Below are positions 36,943 through 45,448 of a DNA stretch of 64,000 nt, piece by piece. Source of the stretch: Hahella sp. CCB-MM4 (GTDB taxonomy: Bacteria; Pseudomonadota; Gammaproteobacteria; Pseudomonadales; Oleiphilaceae); NCBI RefSeq assembly GCF_002260525.1, contig NZ_MRYI01000001.1, positions 62,001-126,000 on the forward strand, read 5' to 3'. The first letter of the stretch is position 1. Each line of letters begins with the position of its first letter. A program made the position numbers and the translations under genes. The notes beneath the pieces are model-generated. The model made no database searches. It saw only the letters and a program-made list of their open reading frames with translations, and had not been told where the DNA came from.

Positions 36943-38077
36943 ACTGACTGCGGCTCCACTGCCGGGCTTCCTGGCTCATTCGCATATATAAGTCTGCTGA
37001 ATTCGCCAGCTGTCTTACAGCATCTGCAATATCGGCCGGGTCCAGCAATTTGGGGCTTACGATGCTGTCAGAATCCACATCATAGACTTTCTCTGGAAGG
37101 TTTGGACTGGATGCTTCCAGTTCCATGTATTGCTCCCGGGTTAACCTGGGAGTGATACAGAAACCAGTAATACCATCCTTCACGACCTCCGGCAGTCCAT
37201 CCACTTTTCCGACAATAGCAGGAGAGCCAGCAGCCATTGCCTCAGCACTGACCAAGCTGAAAGTTTCATGTATCGACGTTGACAGCATGCAATCAATCCC
37301 TGAATAAAACGCATCCATATCGTCGACCAAACCAAGGAGCTTTACAGAGGACGCCACACCGAGCCTCTCAGACAAGGCGACCAGCTGGTCTTTCATCGGC
37401 CCGGCACCCGCAATTCTCAGTTCGCACCGAATGCCTGAATCCTGCAGATTTTTAATGGCATATATCCCCAGATTTACCGCTTTGAGAGCCACTAACCGAC
37501 ATGCCATCCCGATGACAAAAGGTTTACTCTTATCGGGAGCCGCTATTTTAGTGGGATAGTGCATACAGGCATTACGAATAGGATTCAGACAGACATCAAT
37601 CTCCTTATTAACATCATATTTAAGCTGCAACATGCGCTTGGCAGCATGAGAGGCCGCTATATATCCGTCAATCTGCGGAATAAAGTTTCTCTCTTTTGCC
37701 TGACTATGGGTATACCAGGCCATTCCGTGTTCGTAGTAAACCACCGGAATATCGGACGGTATATCCCCAGGCCGGGTGTCCGAGAGTTGATTCCAGATCA
37801 AAACAAGATCGGGCTTGATTCGACTAATGATCCGCTTCCGATGATTTAACCTGATACTGGCCGGCTTTTTGGGGATTTTTACTTTGCCCCAGTGCTTGAG
37901 AAAACGAATATCCTGGGTATGCCTTTTAACGGTACCCACCAACAATGGAGCAATATTCTTACTGTCAGCAAACACCAGGTTTGTAACTTCATCAGGATCG
38001 GTATGGCTGATAAATTCGCAAAACAGCCTTTCAACTCCGCCTACGTTGTCGAGATTAATTAAGTGTAAAATTCGCAT
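36848..38077 (-). CDS. Glycosyltransferase family 4 protein
   Basis: 409 residues, GT-B fold. N-terminal NLDNVGGVERLFCEF (acceptor loop), NPIRNACMHYP hinge, IGMACRLVALKAVNLG, and the C-terminal donor motif HETFSLVSAEAMAAGSPAIV with the usual E-x7-E glutamates. It probably works on LPS core or a related glycan; sugar unknown. Its 31 C-terminal codons, including the conserved end helix RFERYMDEMMQALRQY, are encoded opposite the end of the deacetylase gene. Upstream is a 236-base gap with a 20-base tandem repeat. Confidence 0.87.
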   Translation of the reverse strand: MRILHLINLDNVGGVERLFCEFISHTDPDEVTNLVFADSKNIAPLLVGTVKRHTQDIRFLKHWGKVKIPKKPASIRLNHRKRIISRIKPDLVLIWNQLSDTRPGDIPSDIPVVYYEHGMAWYTHSQAKERNFIPQIDGYIAASHAAKRMLQLKYDVNKEIDVCLNPIRNACMHYPTKIAAPDKSKPFVIGMACRLVALKAVNLGIYAIKNLQDSGIRCELRIAGAGPMKDQLVALSERLGVASSVKLLGLVDDMDAFYSGIDCMLSTSIHETFSLVSAEAMAAGSPAIVGKVDGLPEVVKDGITGFCITPRLTREQYMELEASSPNLPEKVYDVDSDSIVSPKLLDPADIADAVRQLANSADLYMRMSQEARQWSRSQFRFERYMDEMMQALRQYHPASPAGEIVPQTL

Positions 38078-38162
38078 TAAAAATGCAAGCCCTCTATATA
38101 TGCCCTAATTATTCGCCATTCCGCTGGCTAAAATCCCAGCATTATAAACACCTTCGCACGAC

Positions 38163-38202
38163 TAATGGAGTGCAATGACCAATAATGGAGCGCGATGGCC
38201 AA
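38163..38202. repeat. Two tandem 20-base repeats
   Basis: Units 38163-38182 and 38183-38202 both begin TAATGGAG and end CCAA, with three mismatches. They lie in the divergent gap 38078-38313 before a DUF115-like gene; the rest of the gap is AT rich without a gene. Confidence 0.8.
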
Positions 38203-38313
38203 CTTTCCCAGTTTATTCAATATGACCTGAACGCTTTACTCAACTCCGATTGAATAATTGCTTTAGAATAAACAGGACTCCAGAATTAGAAGCTTCCCGG
38301 AACTCAGTACACG

Positions 38314-39318
38314 ATGCCAGCCGTACAAAATAAATCATCACTGTATCGCCTGATCCATAAGAAAATCCGTTCACTGGTCAAACAGATATACCGTTACACT
38401 CACAGGCGGAATATGCGGCATATGGAAAACCTCTGGCCATATCTGAAAATTGATTCTAAAGAGAATGGGTCGAAGTCTATATATTGGCGATCACAGGACG
38501 TATGCCATTGTGAGTCAATTGCCACACTCAAGAATAGCTTACCGGGCACCTGGTACCTGGTTGCAAACGGCCCATCAGTAAGCAATATCGACTTCAACAA
38601 GCTTAGAGACAAGCAATTATGTGGCGTTAACGCGTCAATAGCTTTAACCGACAAATACGACATTCACTTCGATGCCTATGTGGTCATTGACCCTGTATTT
38701 ATTGATAAAAACTACGAGATGATGAGGAAAATTCTATTATCTCAAACAAAATGCTTTATGACGGTCTATTGCATTATTTCGATTTATCATCGTGAACCCG
38801 AGTTGCTGAAATGTTCAAAAATTTATCTCGTTGAACACATTAATAGGAGGATCTTCAAGCCAGTATTGGATATTCACTCATTTAGGACATGGGTGGCATC
38901 CATCCCCAGCCTCCACTTTTCAGAAACAAACACCGATATAAAGATCGGCTGTAGTGAGGACATATCTCTTGGGATCTTCGACGGCGGAACGGTTGCTGTA
39001 TGGGCTCTCCAGATTCTGGCCTACGCTGGGGCATCTAACATTAACTTGCTTGGAGTTGATATTAGAGGACAAAAAGACAGGAATCGCTTTTTTGAGGACA
39101 AAGACAATAAACAACCAAGTGACCTGATGGACAAATACAGCACCATCATTGAACCATCGTTAAAAGCAGTGAAAGAGTGCTGTGAAAATAAGGGTATCAC
39201 TTTGCGCAATTACTCCCCTAACAGCATAATCCCAGAATCACTTATCGAAAAAGCAGATCCGTCTGACCTTCTCATTGCCCCACCACACCAAATCACCAAG
39301 GAACGCTTCAATCCTTAG
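38314..39318 (+). CDS. DUF115/MptE-like protein, sialyltransferase-like layout (paralogue 1)
   Basis: 334 residues. After a basic N-terminus with YRYTHRRNMRHMENLWPY it shows a Rossmann-like domain: VANGPSVSNIDFNKL (GPS 86-88), GVNASI (104-109), AYVVIDPVFI, DGGTVAVWALQILAYAG (223-239), LLGVDI (245-250) and YSPNSIIP near the end. This order is shared by the MptE-like DUF115 domain and by bacterial GT42 sialyltransferases. The GT42 catalytic histidine is not obvious. A paralogue lies at 45438-46409. The stop abuts the neuA stop with no base between. A role in adding nonulosonic acid or another core sugar is inferred from context. Confidence 0.65.
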   Translation: MPAVQNKSSLYRLIHKKIRSLVKQIYRYTHRRNMRHMENLWPYLKIDSKENGSKSIYWRSQDVCHCESIATLKNSLPGTWYLVANGPSVSNIDFNKLRDKQLCGVNASIALTDKYDIHFDAYVVIDPVFIDKNYEMMRKILLSQTKCFMTVYCIISIYHREPELLKCSKIYLVEHINRRIFKPVLDIHSFRTWVASIPSLHFSETNTDIKIGCSEDISLGIFDGGTVAVWALQILAYAGASNINLLGVDIRGQKDRNRFFEDKDNKQPSDLMDKYSTIIEPSLKAVKECCENKGITLRNYSPNSIIPESLIEKADPSDLLIAPPHQITKERFNP

Positions 39319-40014
39319 TTAAGACAACCTTTTCTGCTCTAAAAAAATTTCAAGCCTGGCCACATCACTCAGACTATCAATATCCAGACTGGTGTCTCGG
39401 GACATCTTAAATACCTTAAGGGTCGGCGAATATAGAGAGTGCGTCTGCAGAAATTCTTTAACACTTCTAATATAGATAGCACCATTTATTCGAAAACTTT
39501 TTTGAAGCTCTTGCCTGGGACTGGAAAGATCCTGCCACGTCGTTATTGGCTTGATTCCATCGCTTGTTTCTATCAGGCCTTTTTGGAAAGGGTGCTCAGC
39601 CTCGCAGACGCTTACCAGACTATCCGCATGACTACTTTTATAAATCAAAAGTGCTGCTTTGATATCATTCGCAGTGCGTAAAGGAGATGTTGGCTGCAAT
39701 AGAATAAAGTCATCAAAATACTGATGATAAGATTGAAGCTCAAGAAGAGTATGACTGATCGCATCTTCAGATTTTGCAAAATCTCCGGAGATTTCCTTTG
39801 GCCGGTCAATTACTCTGACTCCAGCCTTACTGCAATAGAGGCTGATATCCGGGCAGTCAGTACTTACAACAATATCAGTGAATACTTCGGAGTCCCTGGC
39901 AGCAGTAATAGTAAAATCAATTAGCGGAACACCATTAATAGGGTAAAGGTTCTTCTTTTTAATACCTTTGGATTTTCCACGAGCAGGAATAATCGCCAGT
40001 AGTTTCCTCTCCAT
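39319..40014 (-). CDS. neuA: CMP-N-acetylneuraminate cytidylyltransferase NeuA
   Basis: 231 residues; activates sialic acid to CMP-sialic acid. The CTP-binding signature is LLAIIPARGKSKGIKKKNL (usual form IPARGGSKGI; here Lys replaces one Gly), followed by VVSTDCPDISLYCSKAG, ILLQPTSPLRT and the metal-binding DTSLDIDSLSD near the C-terminus. It is the last gene of the waaE-neuB-neuC-neuA unit; its ATG directly follows the neuC TGA. Relatives act on legionaminic or pseudaminic acid, but the neighbouring NeuB type favours N-acetylneuraminate. Confidence 0.88.
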   Translation of the reverse strand: MERKLLAIIPARGKSKGIKKKNLYPINGVPLIDFTITAARDSEVFTDIVVSTDCPDISLYCSKAGVRVIDRPKEISGDFAKSEDAISHTLLELQSYHQYFDDFILLQPTSPLRTANDIKAALLIYKSSHADSLVSVCEAEHPFQKGLIETSDGIKPITTWQDLSSPRQELQKSFRINGAIYIRSVKEFLQTHSLYSPTLKVFKMSRDTSLDIDSLSDVARLEIFLEQKRLS

Positions 40015-41151
40015 TCAGGAAAGAACCTCTTTATCCATAAATAACTTTTGTGTGTCGATAGTCCATGTTCTTGGATTGGATAAGCACTGAATAAATTTAT
40101 CGGCACTTTGACCTGAACCGAAGTACTCACAGGTGACATTTCCAGAATCAATGCCTTGTGAAGATTCTATCGCTGCCAAAATTTCTGCTTTATTAAAAGG
40201 CACGTTGAAAACTCCTTCTCCAATAAACCGACAGTTCTGACGGTCTCCAACGTTAATTGCCGGAACACCATAAAAAGGAGCTTCCCGAACCCCGGCACTA
40301 GAGTTTCCAATTATATGGTCAGCGTGTCTTAACAAGGTTAAGAAGTACTCGAACCGCATAGAAGGAAATATTCTGAACCGAGGGTTTTCCAATAAAACCT
40401 GATAGTAGTCCAATATTATCGGACTACCTTCATCGTTATTCGGATAAATGACCACATAATTTCTTTCACTCTCAATTAATGAGTCTATAAGTACCGAAGT
40501 ATCAGATGACAAGGTTTCCAATCGAGTTGTCACAGGGTGATACAGGAGTACTCCGTAGCGACTGAAATCAAGTTGGTAATAGCGAAATACTTCTTTTAGA
40601 TCAGGCAAATTACTGGACAGCATCACATCATAGTCTGGAGAACCAATGATATGCACAGTTTCAGGAGCTTCTCCCATTTGTAAAAGACGATTCCTTGCCT
40701 CATCATTTGATACAAAATGCAGATGGGACATTTTACTTGCAGAATGACGAATCAGCTCGTCAATCGTCCCTGAACGCTCTCCCCCTTCAATATGAGCTAC
40801 CAGAATATTGTTTATAGCCCCAGTAACAGCTCCGGCCAGGGCTTCCACCCTATCTCCATGTATAACCAACATATCGGGCCGGTTTTCATGTAAGTATCGA
40901 GACAACCCTTTTATCGTATTAGCCAGGGTATCTTCCATTGGCTCACCAGTATGCTGGTTATAAAATACGTGGACACTATTATTGAATGCTTTCTTTACCT
41001 CTAACTGTGTATTGCCATATAAAGCCATGGTATGCATGCCGGTAACGAATATCTGAAGCTCGAAATCCGGATGTTTCTCCACCGAATACATGAGTGGTTT
41101 GAGCTTCCCAAAATCCGCTCTGGTCCCCGTTAGAAATAAAATTTTCTTCAT
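40015..41151 (-). CDS. neuC: UDP-N-acetylglucosamine 2-epimerase (hydrolysing) NeuC
   Basis: 378 residues, GT-B-like epimerase fold. It releases UDP from UDP-GlcNAc and inverts C2 to give ManNAc, the substrate of NeuB. Seen: FLTGTRADFGKLKPLM (residues 6-21), VIHGDRVEALAGA, HIEGGERSGTIDELIRHSAS and IGNSSAGVREAPFYGVPAINVG, all characteristic. The gap to neuB is two bases. A LegG-type enzyme acting on the 2,4-diacetamido sugar is possible, but no dehydratase or aminotransferase for that path is present. Confidence 0.9.
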   Translation of the reverse strand: MKKILFLTGTRADFGKLKPLMYSVEKHPDFELQIFVTGMHTMALYGNTQLEVKKAFNNSVHVFYNQHTGEPMEDTLANTIKGLSRYLHENRPDMLVIHGDRVEALAGAVTGAINNILVAHIEGGERSGTIDELIRHSASKMSHLHFVSNDEARNRLLQMGEAPETVHIIGSPDYDVMLSSNLPDLKEVFRYYQLDFSRYGVLLYHPVTTRLETLSSDTSVLIDSLIESERNYVVIYPNNDEGSPIILDYYQVLLENPRFRIFPSMRFEYFLTLLRHADHIIGNSSAGVREAPFYGVPAINVGDRQNCRFIGEGVFNVPFNKAEILAAIESSQGIDSGNVTCEYFGSGQSADKFIQCLSNPRTWTIDTQKLFMDKEVLS

Positions 41152-41153
41152 CG

Positions 41154-42191
41154 CTACTCGATATCATCCCAACTGAGATGTTGATCTTTGGAGATACTGC
41201 TTTTTGCTCTTTTTCCTAATAGAGTATTAAAACTCTCCGCCTTTATCTGTCCTGTTCCTGGCCTCTTCACCCAAATATTATCCTTGGACAGAAGTTCACC
41301 TTTTTCAATATTTTCTATTGCTACCACCGTCGAAAAGGCAAAATCCATTGTTACCTGCTCCTCCTTAATGGCAACCTTCTTTCCTCCCCGGCATAGGAAT
41401 ATTTCATGCGCTCCGCGGATAAGCTCTCTGCACGCGGCCTCATCCATCGAGCAGACTATATCTGGACCAGCCCTCTCCATGTGGTCAGTAAAATGCCTTT
41501 CCAATAGAGCAGCCCCAAGAGCAACCGCACCCAAACAAGCATTATTTGAAGTGGTATGGTCGGACAAACCAACAACCGCGTCAGGAAAAGCTTCTTTCAG
41601 TTCCACCATCGCACCCAGCCTTACCAAATGATGAGGAGTAGGGTATACATTGGTACAGTGCATTAAGGCATATGGAGCCTGATAACTCCTTAAAACTTCC
41701 ACCGCTCTGGCAACAGATTGAATATCATTCATCCCGGTGCTAAGAATTATCGGCTTTCCGAACGCAGCAATATGCTCAATTAAAGGAAGGTTATTACATT
41801 CTCCGGAACCAATTTTGAATGCAGGAACATCTATAGAGTTAAGAAAATCTGCCGCTGCCCGGGAGAATGGCGTGCTGATATAAATCATACCAAGCTCCTC
41901 TACAACACTCTTGAGACAGACTTCTTCATCTTTCGATAGCGCGCACGATTCCATTATTTCATAAATGGAAATATCAGCATTCCCTGGAATAACCTGCTTG
42001 GCAGCTTGGCTCATCTCGTCAGAAACGATATGAGTTTGATGCTTAACAATCTCTGCTCCAGCTCGCTTAGCCGCTTTTGCCATCTCTATGGCTACAGACA
42101 GTTTTCCTCCATGATTAATACCGATTTCTGCAATGACAAGAGGAGGTGCACCATCACCTATGAGTCGATTACCAATCTTAAATTCTGCCAT
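41154..42191 (-). CDS. neuB: N-acetylneuraminate synthase NeuB
   Basis: 345 residues. TIM-barrel domain followed by a C-terminal antifreeze-like SAF domain ([20 protein letters not shown]). It condenses phosphoenolpyruvate with ManNAc. Seen: [55 protein letters not shown] and [15 protein letters not shown]. The KHQTHI and SGECNN forms recall Campylobacter jejuni NeuB1 (the Neu5Ac enzyme) more than the legionaminic or pseudaminic synthases, from memory and unchecked. It follows the waaE-like gene by 21 bases. Confidence 0.93.
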   Translation of the reverse strand: MAEFKIGNRLIGDGAPPLVIAEIGINHGGKLSVAIEMAKAAKRAGAEIVKHQTHIVSDEMSQAAKQVIPGNADISIYEIMESCALSKDEEVCLKSVVEELGMIYISTPFSRAAADFLNSIDVPAFKIGSGECNNLPLIEHIAAFGKPIILSTGMNDIQSVARAVEVLRSYQAPYALMHCTNVYPTPHHLVRLGAMVELKEAFPDAVVGLSDHTTSNNACLGAVALGAALLERHFTDHMERAGPDIVCSMDEAACRELIRGAHEIFLCRGGKKVAIKEEQVTMDFAFSTVVAIENIEKGELLSKDNIWVKRPGTGQIKAESFNTLLGKRAKSSISKDQHLSWDDIE

Positions 42192-42212
42192 CTTCCCGCT
42201 TCCAAAATCAGA

Positions 42213-42983
42213 TTATTGGTTAACTTCCTTCGCTTTATTCGACTTAACCTGAAGTTCATATAATTTGGCGTACTTGTTGAAGCTATTCATACAGCCTATA
42301 AGGATATGGATCAATCCTGGAACGCCATCCCGAAAACCTCGACGAACGATATAGAACTTTAGAAACCTGAAGAAGGGACTAAAAATCATTCTACTGACTG
42401 AAAAAATCTTTCCCTTGGCTAGCATCTGCTCAGCTTGCAGGCTTGTATAGCGGTTTTGCTTGGTTAGATAGGCTTGAATGCCGTCCTCAGAGAAATGCAT
42501 GAGGTCTGATTTTAATACCCCTACACTCACAGCCGTTTCAACCTTTTCATGTACCACGTCCTCAGACCAACGAGCATGCCTGCGGTCGAACATCCGTAGA
42601 CTCAGATCCGGATAGCCTTCTCCGTAGCGAAGCCAGCGACCCAGAAAAGTATTACAACGAGGCATTGAGTATGCGTGATAGGCAGGATTCTGCATCGTTG
42701 AGATGATCTCCGAAGTCAGTTCCGGGCTAGGACGTTCATCGGCATCAAGACAAAACACCCAATCATTGGTTGCCTGCTCTACGGCGAATTGCTTCTGTGC
42801 GCCGAAACCTCTCCACGCTTCCTTAATAACCTTAGCCCCTGCCGCTTCTGCAATAGAAACCGTTCCATCTGTACTGCCAGAGTCTATTACCAGCACCTCA
42901 TCTGCAAAGCTTACGGAGCGAATGCAGGCTTCGATATGCTTTGCTTCATTTAACGTGATGATGGTCACGCTAATTTTTGGCAT
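42213..42983 (-). CDS. GT2 glycosyltransferase, WaaE/KdtX-like
   Basis: 256 residues, GT-A fold. N-terminal SVTIITLNEAKHIEACIRSV, VIDSGSTDGTVSIA, the DxD motif in CLDADERPSPEL, and a C-terminal RYTSLQAEQMLAKGK segment. This matches the WaaE/KdtX family that adds a beta-1,4-glucose or related sugar to heptose I of the LPS core. It opens the operon with neuB, neuC and neuA (gaps of 21, 2 and 0 bases), so expression of core extension and sialic acid supply is coupled. Divergent from a GT4 gene at 43094. Confidence 0.85.
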   Translation of the reverse strand: MPKISVTIITLNEAKHIEACIRSVSFADEVLVIDSGSTDGTVSIAEAAGAKVIKEAWRGFGAQKQFAVEQATNDWVFCLDADERPSPELTSEIISTMQNPAYHAYSMPRCNTFLGRWLRYGEGYPDLSLRMFDRRHARWSEDVVHEKVETAVSVGVLKSDLMHFSEDGIQAYLTKQNRYTSLQAEQMLAKGKIFSVSRMIFSPFFRFLKFYIVRRGFRDGVPGLIHILIGCMNSFNKYAKLYELQVKSNKAKEVNQ

Positions 42984-43093
42984 CTATTCCCCCTTGATGA
43001 TTTACCCTGAAAACAGGTAGTTGCCCTCTCCCACCCACAATGGAGCAATGTTCGGTATAATGCCCGACAATTTTACTAACGTGTAGTCTGACT

Positions 43094-44218
43094 ATGAGAA
43101 TCGCACATCTGGAAAGCAGCCTGAATTGGGGCGGGCAGGAACTCCGAATTATCGAGCAAACACAGTGGCTCAACGAAAATGGCTACCCTACCTGGATTCT
43201 GGCCAGATCAGGCTCTGCCATATTAAGAGAAGCTAAAGCCCGCAAGCTCCCTAACCATGAAATAGAGTTTCGCGGCTCAGCAAACCCCAAGATCATAAAA
43301 GAGTTGCTGGATTTCATACGGACTCAGAAAATTGACCTTATTGACGCACATAGTAATAGAGATGCCTCTTACGCCATGTTTGCCAAATGGTTTTCCCAAG
43401 TTACTGTAATTCGTTCAAGACATGTCACCACCCCGATAAAAAACAGTTTGCTGCATCGCCTCATCTGGAAAACCGGCAATCACGGTATAATAACGACGGC
43501 AAAAGCTGTAAACAGGATGATCCTGGAACTTGGCTTAGCGTCAGAAAAGAATATTTATGCCGCGCGCGCCGGTGTGGATTCTCAGCGATACAATACTTCA
43601 GTAAGCAGCAACCAGCTTCGGGAGAATTTAAATATTCCTGATGATCATCATGTGATCAGCAATATTGGGATGATACGTAAAGACAAAGGTCAGCTGTATT
43701 TCGTCAAGGCTTGTGAACTGATTGCTCAGCAATTTGATAATGTCACCTTTTTACAGATCGGAGAGGCGACGGTAGACACCCAGAGTTATGCTGACGAAGT
43801 TAAACAGTATTGGGAATCTTCACCGCATAAAGACCGTATCCGATTTCTCGGCTACCATAGTGACATCGAGCGTTATCAGGCAATTTCCGACATCGTCATG
43901 ATATGCTCTATCGGAACGGAGGCACAAACGCGGTTAGTCTCGCAGGCATTTCTGATGCGCAACAATGTTGTGGCCACCAATGTCGGAGGGCTTCCGGAAA
44001 TGATCGAACACAACCGTACAGGATTGATATGTCCCGCCGCTGATCCATCAGCTCTCGCTAATGCGTGTATTGAGCTAATCAATTCCGAGAAATTGCGCGA
44101 AGAAATAAAGGACAATGCAGAGCATTACGCTTATAAGGAAATGACTTTCGAGCGCATGATGGAAGGGATGCTTCAAGCGTATCACAATGCTCTTAGTCAC
44201 CTTCCCGTGAACAGATGA
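43094..44218 (+). CDS. Glycosyltransferase family 4 protein
   Basis: 374 residues, GT-B fold. N-terminal LNWGGQELRIIEQTQWL acceptor loop, RSRHVTTPIKN, GVDSQRYN hinge, NIGMIRKDKGQLYFVKA, and the C-terminal donor site with TEAQTRLVSQAFLMRNNVVA and NVGGLPEMI. The expected EGF motif is replaced by TEAQ, but the spacing is normal. Part of the LPS core or sialic-acid region; donor and acceptor unknown. Start ATG at 43094. It converges on waaL with an 18-base gap. Confidence 0.86.
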   Translation: MRIAHLESSLNWGGQELRIIEQTQWLNENGYPTWILARSGSAILREAKARKLPNHEIEFRGSANPKIIKELLDFIRTQKIDLIDAHSNRDASYAMFAKWFSQVTVIRSRHVTTPIKNSLLHRLIWKTGNHGIITTAKAVNRMILELGLASEKNIYAARAGVDSQRYNTSVSSNQLRENLNIPDDHHVISNIGMIRKDKGQLYFVKACELIAQQFDNVTFLQIGEATVDTQSYADEVKQYWESSPHKDRIRFLGYHSDIERYQAISDIVMICSIGTEAQTRLVSQAFLMRNNVVATNVGGLPEMIEHNRTGLICPAADPSALANACIELINSEKLREEIKDNAEHYAYKEMTFERMMEGMLQAYHNALSHLPVNR

Positions 44219-44236
44219 AGTCCTAAAAACATCCTC

Positions 44237-45448
44237 TTATTCAACCACCTGCTCACGAGACTTATTTAAAACATCTTTCATTGTATATTGGAGTAACGGT
44301 GGCATTACCAAGGCCACCGGAAACCACCAGAATAGCCAGTTGTCTCCAGGATGCCCCAATATTCTGGTACCATGCGTTAATCCGCAAAATGTCCCATATA
44401 CCAGAAGCCCCAATGTAAACCAGCTCCCCCCAGAATATGACTGGCGAATCCCAAGCCAATAGGTATATAGCACCACACATAATACCAAGCTCAGACCCAA
44501 TATACCTCCAAGCATAAATGAGCCGACATAAAGACTATGAGTCGTGCTGAACGTTTCGCGTAGTTCAACTACAGTTACGCCTATCCTGCTGTGATATCCA
44601 ATACCAGATAGTAAAGCCCCCTGATCTTTCACCTCTTGCCATATTTCATGCCAAACCAGGAACCTAGGTATTGGTCTATCGCTGTTTAAAGATGGCAAAT
44701 GGAAACGCTCTAATAACCCAAATTGCCATGCCACAATCAGAATAACCACCATGGCTGAGACACACACCAGCATATGCTTGATACGCATGTTCTTTATTAA
44801 TATCACAACACTTGCCAGACAAAAGCCAATCAAGGCGGTTCGAGTCTCAGTCAACATCATTCCTACGATCAAATAAATAAGAAGAGGAATGCTCCACCTT
44901 TTAAGGAACTTACATTCAATAATTGCAGACAATAACAATATAGAAGCAAAGCCGTATGCAACCCCTAAATCAACGGCATTCTCATATGATACAACACCAT
45001 ACATTCTGTCCTTGTTACCAGAAACAAAAAAATAGAGGTTTATAGTTAATCCAACTCCTGCCGTTATGGATATAAATTTAACTACACTCCAAAACCAACG
45101 GTCCCTTTGAAAAACCATCGATACTGCAGCGATATATAGCAATATATACACTATATGTCTTAAGCTTTGCCCCCATTTTTCAACATATGGTTGATCACCC
45201 CAAAATGTTGAAAACGCGAAATAAAATAATACTCCCGCTATTAGTAATAAAAGGCGATTTTCCCGGAACCTTGGAGGGGTGCGAAAAATAATAATAAACA
45301 TAGGAAGCAAAACGCCAACATAAAACAGGTTATTGATCAGTTTCATGGGAGGCAATACATACATGGAACTTAGAAAAATGATTAATCCGCATCCAACCCA
45401 CCTGAACAACCACTCGGGTACAGCATTATAAGAAGCGCTAGATGGCAT
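44237..45448 (-). CDS. waaL: O-antigen ligase family protein (WaaL-like)
   Basis: 403 residues with about ten to twelve predicted membrane helices. A large loop between late helices holds the Wzy_C/WaaL-like pattern: LTETRTALIGF, then RFLVWHEIWQEV and the conserved histidine in STTHSLYVG. WaaL joins O-antigen (or an O-antigen-like glycan) to lipid A core on the periplasmic side. I chose the ATG at 45448; it overlaps the DUF115-like gene by 11 bases, and an in-frame extension of 28 codons upstream is hydrophilic and unlikely. A Wzy polymerase is possible, but the location in a waa cluster favours ligase. Confidence 0.82.
   Translation of the reverse strand: MPSSASYNAVPEWLFRWVGCGLIIFLSSMYVLPPMKLINNLFYVGVLLPMFIIIFRTPPRFRENRLLLLIAGVLFYFAFSTFWGDQPYVEKWGQSLRHIVYILLYIAAVSMVFQRDRWFWSVVKFISITAGVGLTINLYFFVSGNKDRMYGVVSYENAVDLGVAYGFASILLLSAIIECKFLKRWSIPLLIYLIVGMMLTETRTALIGFCLASVVILIKNMRIKHMLVCVSAMVVILIVAWQFGLLERFHLPSLNSDRPIPRFLVWHEIWQEVKDQGALLSGIGYHSRIGVTVVELRETFSTTHSLYVGSFMLGGILGLSLVLCVVLYTYWLGIRQSYSGGSWFTLGLLVYGTFCGLTHGTRILGHPGDNWLFWWFPVALVMPPLLQYTMKDVLNKSREQVVE

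Noticed and set aside
38314-39318. Firm assignment as a GT42 sialyltransferase
   Set aside because: The order of motifs fits, but the catalytic histidine of CstII has no clear counterpart in either paralogue; kept as a DUF115-like protein with an inferred role.
39319-42191. Legionaminic or pseudaminic acid pathway
   Set aside because: No dehydratase, aminotransferase or acetyltransferase of these routes is present, and NeuB looks like the Neu5Ac type.
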